This document shows positions 17,279 through 25,783 of a stretch of 64,000 nucleotides of DNA, one piece after another. The notes below the pieces were generated by a model that was not told where the DNA came from, made no database searches, and saw only the letters and a list, made by a program, of their open reading frames with translations. Positions within the stretch are counted from its first letter, which is position 1, and every line of letters begins with the position of its first letter. This DNA is from Frigoriglobus tundricola. GTDB lineage: Bacteria > Planctomycetota > Planctomycetia > Gemmatales > Gemmataceae. The translations under genes and the position numbers were made by a program. The stretch covers positions 186,001-250,000 of the forward strand of contig NZ_CP053452.2 of the NCBI RefSeq assembly GCF_013128195.2, in the 5' to 3' direction.

Positions 17279-18301
17279 TCACTTGCTCACGTTCTCGCCC
17301 GCTTCGTTCAGAGCCAGGACGCAGAACGCGGTGCCCGCGTCAGCGATGTGGTGGGCCTTGTCGTTGTTCAGCGAGCGCGTGTACCACCGGCCGCTCTCGC
17401 GCTGGTTCGCCTTCATCCACTTCACGCCGTTCGCCACCGCCGGGTCGGTCGGCTTCACGCCGGCCCGCAGGAGTACGAAGGTGACGAACCCGGTCCCGTA
17501 GCCGTCGCTCTCCGCGTTCGGGTCGTTCGGCGTGTCCGGGTCGTCGCGGCGCTTGTAGTCGCCCAGCGCCGGGAGGCACCAGCCGCCGTCCTTGCGCTGC
17601 TTCGCGATCAACCGCTCCACCGCCGTCTTCTGTTCGTCCCCGCTCATCAGACCGTCCAACTTGGTCGAGGCCCACAGCAGCATCGCCGTGTGGTGCAGGT
17701 CCGGGGCCGGCGTTTTCTTGAGGTACGCCTTCAATTTTTCGGCCCCCGCCTTGGCCCTTTCGGTGGTCGCGTAATCACCCGGCGCGTACCCGACGGCCAG
17801 TGCCCCGAGTACGGCCCCGTAGTAGTCGTCGTGCTCGAGGGGCGGCCAGTCGCACTTGAGCCAGTTCCACGCACCGGTTTTGGTCTGCACGTCCCACATC
17901 CGGTCGAGGGCGGCTCGTGTGGCGGCGTGCAACTTACCGGTCTGCTGGGCGTCGTTGAACGAAAGGGCGAACGCGGTCACGACGACATATGCGTCGCCCT
18001 TGGGCTTCTTGCCCGCGGACCAGGACGCGACGTCTTTTTCGAGGAACGCGCGGACCTCTTTCCAGCCCTCATCGCCTTTGAGAAGGGGCCGGGCGGCCAG
18101 GTACGGCATGTTGGTGTGGCAGGTGACGCACTGGTGGTTGCGGGTCCAGTTGACGCCGACGGCGTCGAGGTACTCGGCGGCCCGGGCCGCGGAGAACGGT
18201 TTGGCGAGCGGTTCCGTGGCCTTCGTCGGCGCCGGTTTCGGGTAGTCCGTGGCCGCGAGCGGCGCCACGAGGAGGGGGAGGACGAGGAGCGCGAATCGCA
18301 T
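17279..18301 (-). CDS. secreted terpenoid-cyclase-fold (prenyltransferase/squalene oxidase repeat) protein with CxxCH
   Basis: 340 residues from ATG at 18301 (GAGGTG upstream); the frame is open further but only this start gives the signal peptide MRFALLVLPLLVAPLA. Residues 58-62 are CVTCH, a c-type heme attachment motif. Then come alpha/alpha repeats of the squalene-cyclase/prenyltransferase kind: TGAWNWLKCDWPPLEHDDYY, KDGGWCLPALGDY, ESGRWYTRSLNNDKAHHIAD and AGTAFCVLAL. The DxDD acid of true squalene-hopene cyclases is not seen and the protein is about half their length, so cyclase activity is unlikely. It may be a heme-linked protein with an alpha/alpha barrel scaffold. It is the last gene before the convergent sigma/anti-sigma pair. 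Confidence 0.85.
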   Translation of the reverse strand: MRFALLVLPLLVAPLAATDYPKPAPTKATEPLAKPFSAARAAEYLDAVGVNWTRNHQCVTCHTNMPYLAARPLLKGDEGWKEVRAFLEKDVASWSAGKKPKGDAYVVVTAFALSFNDAQQTGKLHAATRAALDRMWDVQTKTGAWNWLKCDWPPLEHDDYYGAVLGALAVGYAPGDYATTERAKAGAEKLKAYLKKTPAPDLHHTAMLLWASTKLDGLMSGDEQKTAVERLIAKQRKDGGWCLPALGDYKRRDDPDTPNDPNAESDGYGTGFVTFVLLRAGVKPTDPAVANGVKWMKANQRESGRWYTRSLNNDKAHHIADAGTAFCVLALNEAGENVSK

Positions 18302-18416
18302 GGGGCACCTCGGAGGCGAAAGCGGCCGGGGACCGACGCCCCGGGACACGCGGAGTCTTGTACTCGCATTGGACACCCTTTGAGGACCGCGAGCAAGAAG
18401 GAAGTCGCCCGTTAGG

Positions 18417-19799
18417 TCAGTGCGAACGCGGCTGCGGCTCCCCGTCGGGTTCGGCAAACTCGGCGGGATCGGCCCCACTGATGGCCCCGGCCATCATAAC
18501 GTAAATGGGCAGCACCATCCCGTTCGGCAAGCAGTCAATGGTCCAGAGCGCCACGACGACGGCACAGGCCGCGACCGGGGCGACGGACCGGGTGGACCAG
18601 GTCGCGGCGGGGAACAGGTACGCGAACCGCACGACGGGTATCAGGAGAACGCCCCCCAGCGCGATCAGCCCGACCAACCCGCGGTCCCCCAGAACGATGA
18701 TCCAGAGCCCGTCGGTGGTCGAGGAGTCCCCGCCGGTCTCCTCATCGTACACCCGGTTGCGCCCCCACCCGCCCCAGCCGAACAGGGGGCGCTCGAGGGC
18801 CTTCGCCACGAGGAGGTCTTCGTTGATGAACCGGAACTCCAGCGACCGCGCGCGGTCCTCTTCGATGTTTTCGCCAACGGCGGTCACCAGCGATTCGCCG
18901 CTCCAGGTCCCCGTCGCCCGGACGGCCACGTAGACCGGCGGTAGTAGCGCCAGAGCGACGAGCCAAACGCGCAAGCCGGTGAGACGCCCGAGAACGAGAA
19001 CCGCGCCGCCCACGAGCCCGAGCCCGAGTGCCCCGGTCGATTTCAGCATAACGGTCGTCGGACCGAGGAGGAACGGGAGGACCTCGAGGCGCTTGTTAAC
19101 TTCCCCTCCCTCCCCGACCGGCGATCGGAGCCCTCCGGACCACCACATCCAGCACGCGATCAGGGTGCCCGACGTCATAAACATGGCGACCGCCAGACCG
19201 TGCGGCAGGAACACCATCGGCCGGTACCCGCCGAACCGGATCGTCTGGGCGAAGTCGTGCTGGGCGTAACCAAAAACCCGGGCATGCAGTTGCGGACTCA
19301 TTCGCGCTTCGTAAAGGCACAGCGGGGCGTAAACGGCGGCGGCCAGAACCACCCCCAGCGCGAGATCACGCAGCTTCGCACGTTCCGTGAAGTAAACCCG
19401 CCCGAGCAGGTAGGGGATTCCATAACTCGCGATTTGGCCCCACGTTTGGGCGAACGCGTCCCGCAGGGACGAACTCCCGTCCGGGGGCGGGTCGTTGGTC
19501 ATCACGGACGGCAACGGACACAGGCACCAAATCAGCGCCGCCGTATCGAACCACTGGGGGCGCCACGACAGCACACGTTCCGAGTCGTACATCAGGGCAC
19601 TGAACAGGGCCGCATAGCTGATCGCGTGGAACTTGTTGAAGTGGAGCGGTCCGAGGGCAATTTCCGCGCGGAGTTGGGGCAGAAAGAGCGTGCCGCCGAG
19701 CACGATAAAGAGAATGCCCCGGTGGGGAGTGAAGGACGGGAACACCCCGAGCATCACGACCACCCAAATAACAACCAGAATTGGTGTAAAGTCGGCCAT
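18417..19799 (-). CDS. O-antigen ligase/polymerase-like membrane protein
   Basis: 460 residues, about ten to twelve hydrophobic segments from FTPILVVIWVVVMLGVF at the N-terminus to GMVLPIYVMMAGAI near the end. A long loop near residues 310-370 carries RSLEFRFINEDLLVAKALER, then PLFGWGGWGRNRV and DGLWIIVLGDRGLVGL, the pattern of the Wzy_C/O-antigen ligase family. Such proteins polymerise polysaccharide repeat units or ligate them in the periplasm. It lies at the edge of a glycosyltransferase cluster on the same strand. AAGGAG precedes the ATG at 19799 with unusually short spacing. Whether it is a polymerase or ligase cannot be told from sequence alone. Confidence 0.85.
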   Translation of the reverse strand: MADFTPILVVIWVVVMLGVFPSFTPHRGILFIVLGGTLFLPQLRAEIALGPLHFNKFHAISYAALFSALMYDSERVLSWRPQWFDTAALIWCLCPLPSVMTNDPPPDGSSSLRDAFAQTWGQIASYGIPYLLGRVYFTERAKLRDLALGVVLAAAVYAPLCLYEARMSPQLHARVFGYAQHDFAQTIRFGGYRPMVFLPHGLAVAMFMTSGTLIACWMWWSGGLRSPVGEGGEVNKRLEVLPFLLGPTTVMLKSTGALGLGLVGGAVLVLGRLTGLRVWLVALALLPPVYVAVRATGTWSGESLVTAVGENIEEDRARSLEFRFINEDLLVAKALERPLFGWGGWGRNRVYDEETGGDSSTTDGLWIIVLGDRGLVGLIALGGVLLIPVVRFAYLFPAATWSTRSVAPVAACAVVVALWTIDCLPNGMVLPIYVMMAGAISGADPAEFAEPDGEPQPRSH

Positions 19800-20160
19800 A
19801 GCTCCTTCGCGGCGCCCAGCGATAGAGGCGTCTCACGTCGTAAAGTCTCAGGTCGTAAGGTCGAAGAACGGAACGGGTTTGGTTTCCGACTTCACGACGC
19901 GAGCGATTCTGACCTGCGACTCCTGCAGTCGGGGCGGTACTCGATTCGGGTCAGCCCCTGACCACCAAAAGATTGTTTATGGCCGTCCGTGGCCGGGTAC
20001 CGGCCTCCGTGTGCTGGCGCGTATTCAAAATGGCACTTCCCGCAGCGCGGAGCAAGGCCCCCTGCCCCGGAAATTCGGATCGGCGCCTCGTGCGGCGCCC
20101 AGACCGATACGGATTCTTAGCTCGTCATTGAGCGATCTGCCGTAAAACTCGAAACGCGGG
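19800..20160. other. intergenic region, nothing recognised
   Basis: 361 bases between the ligase-like gene and the glycosyltransferase gene, both on the minus strand. It contains a short direct repeat (CGTCGTAAAGTCTCAGGTCGTAAGGTC spread over 19837-19863) and no credible gene, RNA or clear promoter. Confidence 0.45.
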
Positions 20161-21495
20161 CTACTTCGTTGCCGCGGGAAGGTGCGATGAGATCGCGGCG
20201 AGCAGCACGCGCGTCGTCTGCCGATAGTCGAACTGGGCAACGGCCCGCGCCCGGGCCGCCCGCCCCAGTTTCAGCCGCAGTTCGGGGTTCTGCGCCAACC
20301 GAACGAGCGCCTCCGTCAGCCCCTCGACGTCGCGCTGCGGAACGAGCAGTCCGTCCTCCCCGCTGGTAATCATGTCGGGCGTTCCCCCGATGACCGAGGC
20401 GACAACGGGCAGTTCGCACGCCATCGCTTCCATGACCGAAACGGGCGCCGCTTCCCCCAGCCCGAAGCTGGGAAGCAGAAAGACGTCGGCCCGCCGGAGC
20501 AGGGCCAGAACTTCCGTCTCGCCGAGCGTCCCGCGGAGCGTCACGCGGTCGGTCAGCCCGAGTTTCTGGATCTCCGCTTCGATGGCCGCGCGGTGCGGGC
20601 CTTCACCGGCAATTTCATAAGTGATGTCGCACCCGCGATCGACGGCCGCCCGGATCGCGGCCAACCCGTAAACGTGCCCTTTGGTCGGGTTCAGCCGGGC
20701 GACCGTCACGACGACGAGCGTGTTCCCCGTCGCGGTGCGCGGGGCGTCGCACCGGTAGTCGTCGGTGTTCACGCCCATCCACGCCACCGGCGCCCGATCG
20801 AGCGGCAGCCCCACCTTCTGAACGACCTGTTGCTGCAAGGGACTCGTCACACACCCCACGAGGACGGCCCGCTTCATCTTACTGGCGTGATCGACGCCGT
20901 AAACCGGCAGGTCGCCGTGAAGGGTCAGGCTGTACGACGGCCCACCGAGGATCTCAGCCAGGGCGGCGAGGTGCGCCGCGTCGCTACAGGAGTGAACGTG
21001 GATGTGCCGGTAGTTGTTGCGGCGGGCGTGCCCGACCAGGTCCGCCGCGCAGGGAACCAGCCCCAGGTAGCGCAGCCGCTTTTTCCAGCTCGATTCCGAC
21101 AACCCCAGGACGTAGGCACACGCCCGGAGCGTCCGCAGCGGGTGCAGGAGCAACCGGCCGAGCGCGCGGGGGTTGGGGGGGAACAGGTAGTGCGTTTCCT
21201 GACGCGCGGGCTCCGCGAACGGGTGCCGGCACGCGGACGCGTCGGGCCGCCGGGTGGACACCACGGAGACAGCAACCCCGGCCTGCCTCAGAGCCTGGAC
21301 CTCGCGCCAGAAGAACGTGTGCGTTTGCGATGGGAATTCGGGGACCAGATACCCGAGACGATCCACTTCCGGCGTGGCGTGCTGCACTTCCACCTCGGCG
21401 CGGGCCGCGTCCGGCCCAACCGCAACAGTTTGTGATGTGAGCGAACGATCTCTGCCGGCGGCACACCCGGCACCCGTGGGAGTCCGCCCGGACAC
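20161..21495 (-). CDS. glycosyltransferase family 4 (group 1)
   Basis: Up to 444 residues. The start is uncertain: the outermost GTG at 21495 gives about 45 residues of non-conserved leader, and the conserved domain begins at RLGYLVPEFPSQTHTFFWRE, so a GTG nearer 21375 is possible. The C-terminal Rossmann half is clear: VVVTVARLNPTKGHVYGLAA, YEIAGEGPHRAAIEAEI, and the E-x7-E motif GEAAPVSVMEAMACELPVVA, where the donor nucleotide-sugar binds. The N-terminal half has HIHVHSCSDAAHLAALA and LTLHGDLPVYG. It should add a sugar to a surface polysaccharide or colanic-acid-like chain. It is separated from the main Wzm/Wzt operon by the SGNH gene and a divergent gene. Confidence 0.9.
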   Translation of the reverse strand: MSGRTPTGAGCAAGRDRSLTSQTVAVGPDAARAEVEVQHATPEVDRLGYLVPEFPSQTHTFFWREVQALRQAGVAVSVVSTRRPDASACRHPFAEPARQETHYLFPPNPRALGRLLLHPLRTLRACAYVLGLSESSWKKRLRYLGLVPCAADLVGHARRNNYRHIHVHSCSDAAHLAALAEILGGPSYSLTLHGDLPVYGVDHASKMKRAVLVGCVTSPLQQQVVQKVGLPLDRAPVAWMGVNTDDYRCDAPRTATGNTLVVVTVARLNPTKGHVYGLAAIRAAVDRGCDITYEIAGEGPHRAAIEAEIQKLGLTDRVTLRGTLGETEVLALLRRADVFLLPSFGLGEAAPVSVMEAMACELPVVASVIGGTPDMITSGEDGLLVPQRDVEGLTEALVRLAQNPELRLKLGRAARARAVAQFDYRQTTRVLLAAISSHLPAATK

Positions 21496-21566
21496 ATTGA
21501 AGAGCTATCTTATACACGAACTCGGTGGTGCGTGGGCATCTTCTCGGGCGGCCGCGGTGGGCCGGG

Positions 21567-22196
21567 TCACACGTAGACCGCGCAGTCCCGCTTCGTGAAG
21601 TCGTGTGCCCGCACCAGCCGGCAAATGGCCTCCGCGATCTTCGCGCCGCCAACGACCGACGGCTCGATGGGCGAGAGCGGCGAATAATCGTCGGCCGCGT
21701 CACAGATCACGCGCAGGTCGATTAGTGGGACGCCCGCGCGAGCCGCCGCCCGCGAAATGATGTCGTTGAACCCCGCCAGGGCCGCCCGCTCCGCCGCGCC
21801 CAGAACGGGTATGGCGTCGTAAATGGTGCAAACGGCGGTCGGTTTACCCAGCGCGCGAACGCGCCCGAGCATCGTGTCGTAGGCGGTGCGGAAATCGCCC
21901 AGCGCCTCCGCGAGTACGGCGAGCGCGGCGCCGACGGTCGCCGCCGGTTCGCGCAGCAGCCCGCTCGCCATGAGCGCGTTGTTCCCACCCACGCTGACGA
22001 CCAGGTGCGACGCACCGCCCGGCACGCGCGGCACCTGGGCCGCAACGTCCTCGACCGTGTGTCCGTCCACCGCGACGAGCGTGCCCGTCCAGCCCGGCGG
22101 CAGCCCGCGGCGCACCTGTTCGATGACCGGTGGGCGGTCGGGAACGTACCGGGCGTTGTCGAAGATCGAATCGCCGAGCAGAACGACGTGACCCAT
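21567..22196 (-). CDS. SGNH/GDSL-type hydrolase, atypical C-terminal block
   Basis: 209 residues from ATG at 22196, with GGAGGG 7 bases upstream; the frame is open 150 bases further with no conservation. Block I is GHVVLLGDSIFDN (Ser10 the expected nucleophile). The GxND block reads VSVGGNNALMASG. The usual C-terminal block with catalytic Asp and His (DxxH) is replaced by YSPLSPIEPSVVGGAKIAEA: the Gly and helix follow as normal but Glu stands where His is expected. It may be an SGNH subfamily with a changed triad, or inactive. No signal peptide, so cytoplasmic. In a polysaccharide locus such enzymes often add or remove acetyl groups. Confidence 0.85.
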   Translation of the reverse strand: MGHVVLLGDSIFDNARYVPDRPPVIEQVRRGLPPGWTGTLVAVDGHTVEDVAAQVPRVPGGASHLVVSVGGNNALMASGLLREPAATVGAALAVLAEALGDFRTAYDTMLGRVRALGKPTAVCTIYDAIPVLGAAERAALAGFNDIISRAAARAGVPLIDLRVICDAADDYSPLSPIEPSVVGGAKIAEAICRLVRAHDFTKRDCAVYV

Positions 22197-22614
22197 GAGC
22201 GCACCCTCCGGTGTTTGGACGAGACCGGACACCGCGAGGTTCGCGGCTCGCCCGTGGCGCCGAACGGCGCGTGAAAGAGACGGCTGAAGAACCGACGGCC
22301 ACTTAACACATGGGGACACTTTTAACGGCGCGGCCCGCGCCCCCATTCATGATCGGCTCCCCGAGTGCTCGGTGTCAACGGGCTCGGGCGCGGTACCGGT
22401 GCCGCCCCGCGGACCCGTGTGCCGGGCCGAGATCGGACGAAGAGTATTTCGAAATGGCTTCAGAGCGGACGTGCAATAAAATGCTCGTGGCGCCGGCTCG
22501 AGTACGGTCCGGCCGGGCCGATCGGGTTCTCGGCACCCGCCGCAGGCCCTTTTCTCGCAAAGGTCGCTCGGTCGGGTCGGCGCACGTGACCTTTCCGCGG
22601 CTGTAGGGGGCGAC
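22197..22614. other. divergent intergenic region
   Basis: 418 bases between the SGNH gene (minus) and the glycosyltransferase gene (plus). It must hold promoters for both. No gene or RNA is recognised; TAGGGGG at 22603-22609 is the ribosome site of the plus-strand gene. Confidence 0.45.
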
Positions 22615-23694
22615 GTGAGCGACGAGAAGTATTCGTCACGGGTGTCGTACGCAAAGGCCCGGCTGAAGCGCGGAGTGATGCGTGCGGTTCTGGCACCGCT
22701 GGTGTCATGGGCGGTCCCGCGCGGGGGCGGGAGCGAGGGATACACGATCGTGATCGGGTGCAACCACAAGCTGGTTCCGATCGCGGCCGCGAACCTGTGC
22801 ATGCTGGAGCGACAGGACCTGACCGGTGCGGACCGCGTGCTCGTGGTCTTCGATCGGACGAAGGCCGAGATGGGGGCCGAGACCGAGCGGGCCCTGCGCG
22901 AGCGGTACCACCGGCTCCCATTAGAGGTCCTCTACTACAGCAAGGCCCAGAGCCGCGTGTCGGCGCTGTTCGACTGGGGGTGGATCTACTCGTGGACCTC
23001 CTGGTCGCTCGGGATCAAGCACGCGCGGACCCGCTACGTGCTCCTGCACGACCTGGACGCGCTGCTGTTGCGCCCCCAGACGCTCCGGGAGCGGTACGAG
23101 GCGATCCGGACGGGGGACGCCGAGTACTTGGGGATCCGGTACTACATGGGGGGCGGGGTGGTGCCCGACGACCGCCTCGTGACGACGTTCGAGCTGATCT
23201 TTGACGCGGACTTCGTCCGGCGCCAGTTCCGGCCGATCGATCTGTTCAACAACGTGACGCGACTGGGCCGGAGGCGGGTGGAGTTCGACACCTTCCTCAG
23301 CGCGCAGAACACGGCGGGGCGGCGGGGGGTGTTGCCGTTGGACACGGAGTCGATGGTTCACCCGAGCCAGATGATCTGCCAGTACGTGGACTACGTGAAC
23401 GGCCGCCCCATCCCGCCGGGGATCAACAACATACTCATGATCCCGTACTTCTTCTACCTGGGGGGCGACCCCGGCCCGCTGCGCGAGGTGCTCGGGCAAC
23501 TGAAGGGAACCGGGAGCCGGGTCCGGGTGCTGGGGCGCGAGCTGGACGCCGGGCAACTGACCGCCAAGCACGCGGCGTGGTACACGGACCAGGCGGAGAA
23601 ACTGGAGCGGGAGCTGAACGGGGGAATGCGCCCGGAGATCCAGAACTACTTCGACCTCATTACGGCACGCGCCGCGGGCGGGACGGCGAAATGA
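22615..23694 (+). CDS. putative GT-A fold glycosyltransferase
   Basis: 359 residues from GTG at 22615, preceded by AGGGGG. It opens with a basic segment, then YTIVIGCNHKLVPIAAANLC and ADRVLVVFDRTKAE, a nucleotide-binding-like beta-alpha-beta unit. Residues 141-151, YVLLHDLDALL, hold a D-x-D (146-148) of the kind that binds metal and nucleotide-sugar in GT-A enzymes. No closer family is recognised. There is no signal peptide or membrane segment. It is the only gene of the polysaccharide locus on the plus strand and converges with the operon at 23741. Function as a sugar transferase is inferred from the D-x-D and context. Confidence 0.7.
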   Translation: MSDEKYSSRVSYAKARLKRGVMRAVLAPLVSWAVPRGGGSEGYTIVIGCNHKLVPIAAANLCMLERQDLTGADRVLVVFDRTKAEMGAETERALRERYHRLPLEVLYYSKAQSRVSALFDWGWIYSWTSWSLGIKHARTRYVLLHDLDALLLRPQTLRERYEAIRTGDAEYLGIRYYMGGGVVPDDRLVTTFELIFDADFVRRQFRPIDLFNNVTRLGRRRVEFDTFLSAQNTAGRRGVLPLDTESMVHPSQMICQYVDYVNGRPIPPGINNILMIPYFFYLGGDPGPLREVLGQLKGTGSRVRVLGRELDAGQLTAKHAAWYTDQAEKLERELNGGMRPEIQNYFDLITARAAGGTAK

Positions 23695-23740
23695 GGGTAC
23701 GGGTCGGTGGGTTCCGTTCCCCGACCCGGTCGGAGCCCCG

Positions 23741-24859
23741 CTAGGTCGGGTGCTCCTCCCCGGCTCCGGCCGGGCGCGGTGGTGCTTGCCCGACCGCGGC
23801 CCGCAGTGCCCGCTCGAACAGGTCGGTCGCGTCGGCCCAGGTGTACTGCGTGGCGGTGGCGTAGGCGGCGTCGGACATGCTCTGCCATTCGCTGTCGGAT
23901 TGCGAACAGACCCGCACGATGGCGGCGGCCATGTCCGCCGGGTCCTCGTACTCGACCAGGCAGCCGCCGCCGCGGGCGATCAGCTCCGGGGCCGCGCCGG
24001 CGGGGGTCCCGATCACGGGCGTGCGGCACGCCATCGCTTCCAGGATCGGCAGTCCGAAGCCCTCCGAGCGGCTCGCGAACAGCCACACGTCGCACCGCGC
24101 GTACAACTCGCGGATCCGGTCCTGCTGCGGCCGGAGGTGGAACTCCGCCCCGGGCGGTAAGGGCATTGACGGATCGACCGGCGCCGCGCCGAACGCGAGG
24201 AGCTTCAGCCCGTGCAGCCGCGCCGCCGCGAGCCGGACGGCCTCCAGGCCGGTGTCGCACCCCTTGAAGTGAACCGTGGAGTACATGGTCCCAACGACCG
24301 GCACTTTATTTCGGCCCCGGCTCGGCGCGTGAAACAGGTCCAGATCGACGGCGTTGGGTACGAGTTCCGCGGCGGGGTCGCCGTACCGGTCCCGGGCCAG
24401 GTCGGCCAGCCACCGGGCGACGACGATTTTCCGAAGCGGTAAACGCCACGAGGCTTCGACCCGTTCCACGGGGAGGTACTCGAACACCTCGTGGTGCTGA
24501 ATGAAATACACCTTGGCGCCCTTCTTCGGCGCCAGATTCATTACCCACTCGGCGGTCTCCCACCACGTCGCGATGACGACATCGGCGTCCGGCACGTCCG
24601 CGTCCGTGACGGGCCGATTGCGGTCGAGGAGGCGGTGTTCCGCGGCGCACCGGGCGAAGTGGGAGTCGGTGGGCGGCCGGAGGGGCCACCGCCCGGTTCG
24701 GAGCAGGGAGCGCGCGACCGCGCGCAAGCCGGGGCGCGCGCGCCGCGGGGTGACGATGGTGACCGAGTGGCCGCGCCGCTGGAGCCGGTCGGCATAAGTC
24801 GCGACGACCCGCTGACCGCCGCTCAGATCGGGCGGCGGACAAACGAACGTGATGCGCAT
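23741..24859 (-). CDS. glycosyltransferase family 4
   Basis: 372 residues from ATG at 24859: MRITFVCPPPDLSGGQRVVA, the usual opening Rossmann strand and glycine loop. The C-terminal half includes VPVVGTMYSTVHFKGCDTGL, ELYARCDVWLFASRSEGFGL and the E-x7-E motif EGFGLPILEAMACRTPVIG. The frame continues upstream without a stop into the preceding GT2 gene, but only because that gene is frameshifted; the real GT2 stop is at 24885, 26 bases before this start. It is the last gene of the minus-strand operon starting at 31022. Its acceptor is unknown. Confidence 0.9.
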   Translation of the reverse strand: MRITFVCPPPDLSGGQRVVATYADRLQRRGHSVTIVTPRRARPGLRAVARSLLRTGRWPLRPPTDSHFARCAAEHRLLDRNRPVTDADVPDADVVIATWWETAEWVMNLAPKKGAKVYFIQHHEVFEYLPVERVEASWRLPLRKIVVARWLADLARDRYGDPAAELVPNAVDLDLFHAPSRGRNKVPVVGTMYSTVHFKGCDTGLEAVRLAAARLHGLKLLAFGAAPVDPSMPLPPGAEFHLRPQQDRIRELYARCDVWLFASRSEGFGLPILEAMACRTPVIGTPAGAAPELIARGGGCLVEYEDPADMAAAIVRVCSQSDSEWQSMSDAAYATATQYTWADATDLFERALRAAVGQAPPRPAGAGEEHPT

Positions 24860-24884
24860 TCGGGAGTGCCCCCGGCAGGAACGG

Positions 24885-25783
24885 TCAGTGGCCCCGCAGC
24901 GCGCAGTAGGCGACGCGCCAGGAGGCCGTTGAAAACGGGGCCAGCCGCAGCGCCCGCCGGGCGTGCTTGCGGGCCGCGGCGACGTTACCGATCTGGAGCG
25001 CCATCCACGCCCACACCTGGTGGTTGTGCGCGGGGGCGGGACCGGCGCCCGGGCCGCCGGCCGCAGCGGCGGGTCGCCCAGCCCGCGCCGCGCCCACGCG
25101 TCCCGGAGCGCCCGGTACGCCGCCTCGGACACCTGACCGGGCGCGGAGTGGGTCAGCGACTCGTGGTGGCGGCGGTAGCGGAGCAGCACGTCCGGGACGT
25201 TCGCCAGGCGGCCGGTTTCGGCCAGCCGCAGCATCAGGTCCAGGTCCTCGCTGCCCGCCGTTTCCTGGCGGTACGCCCCCGCGCCGACGACCGCGGCGCG
25301 CCGGAACACGAGCGACGGGTGCACGATCGTCAGCTTGCCCGCCAGGTTCGCCCGGTCGATCTCGTCGTGGTCGAGCGCCATGTCCCAGCGCCCGATGCGC
25401 TCGCCGTCCGGATCGATGAGGTCGGCCCGGCTGCCCACGACCACGCACGCGGGGTGCGCGCGCAGGTACTCGACCTGGGTCCGGAACCGCTCCGGGTGGC
25501 AGACGTCGTCGGCGTCCATCCGGGCCACCAGCTCGCCCCGGGCCGCGGCCAGCCCGTCGTTGAGCGCGCCGACGATCCCGGTGTTCGGGCGGCTGATAAT
25601 GCGCACCCGCGGGTCCCGGGCCGCGTACCACTGGAGGACCGCGAGCGAGCCGTCCTTCGAGCCGTCGTCGACGATCACGAACTCGAAGTCGGTAAACGTT
25701 TGCGCCAGGACGCTGTCGACGGCTTCGGCCAAATACCGTTCGCCGTTATACACCGGCATCAGGACGGAGACGGTCGGTGTCAT
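24885..25783 (-). CDS. glycosyltransferase family 2, frameshifted near 25060
   Basis: It starts MTPTVSVLMPVYNGERYLAE and shows FEFVIVDDGSKDGSLAVLQ, LVARMDADDVCHPERF (the DxD) and YRQETAGSEDLDLMLR, a standard GT2 enzyme. After RDAWARRGLGDPPLRP the starting frame loses sense (PVPPPRTTTRCGRGW) while the frame one base back continues PAPAHNHQVWAWMALQIGNV, AAARKHARRALRLAP and stops at 24885. The span is 899 bases, one short of 300 codons, so a single base is missing somewhere in about 25050-25085, a GC-only stretch. A full protein would be 299 residues. It overlaps the upstream gene by four bases (ATGA), as expected for an operon. Assembly error or recent inactivation are both possible. Confidence 0.8.

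Noticed and set aside
17279..18301. Squalene-hopene cyclase involved in hopanoid synthesis
   Set aside because: About half the length, secreted, and without the DxDD acid motif.
23741..25783. 680-residue GT2-GT4 fusion protein
   Set aside because: The linker is nonsense and the proper GT2 end lies in another frame, so two genes and one frameshift explain it better.
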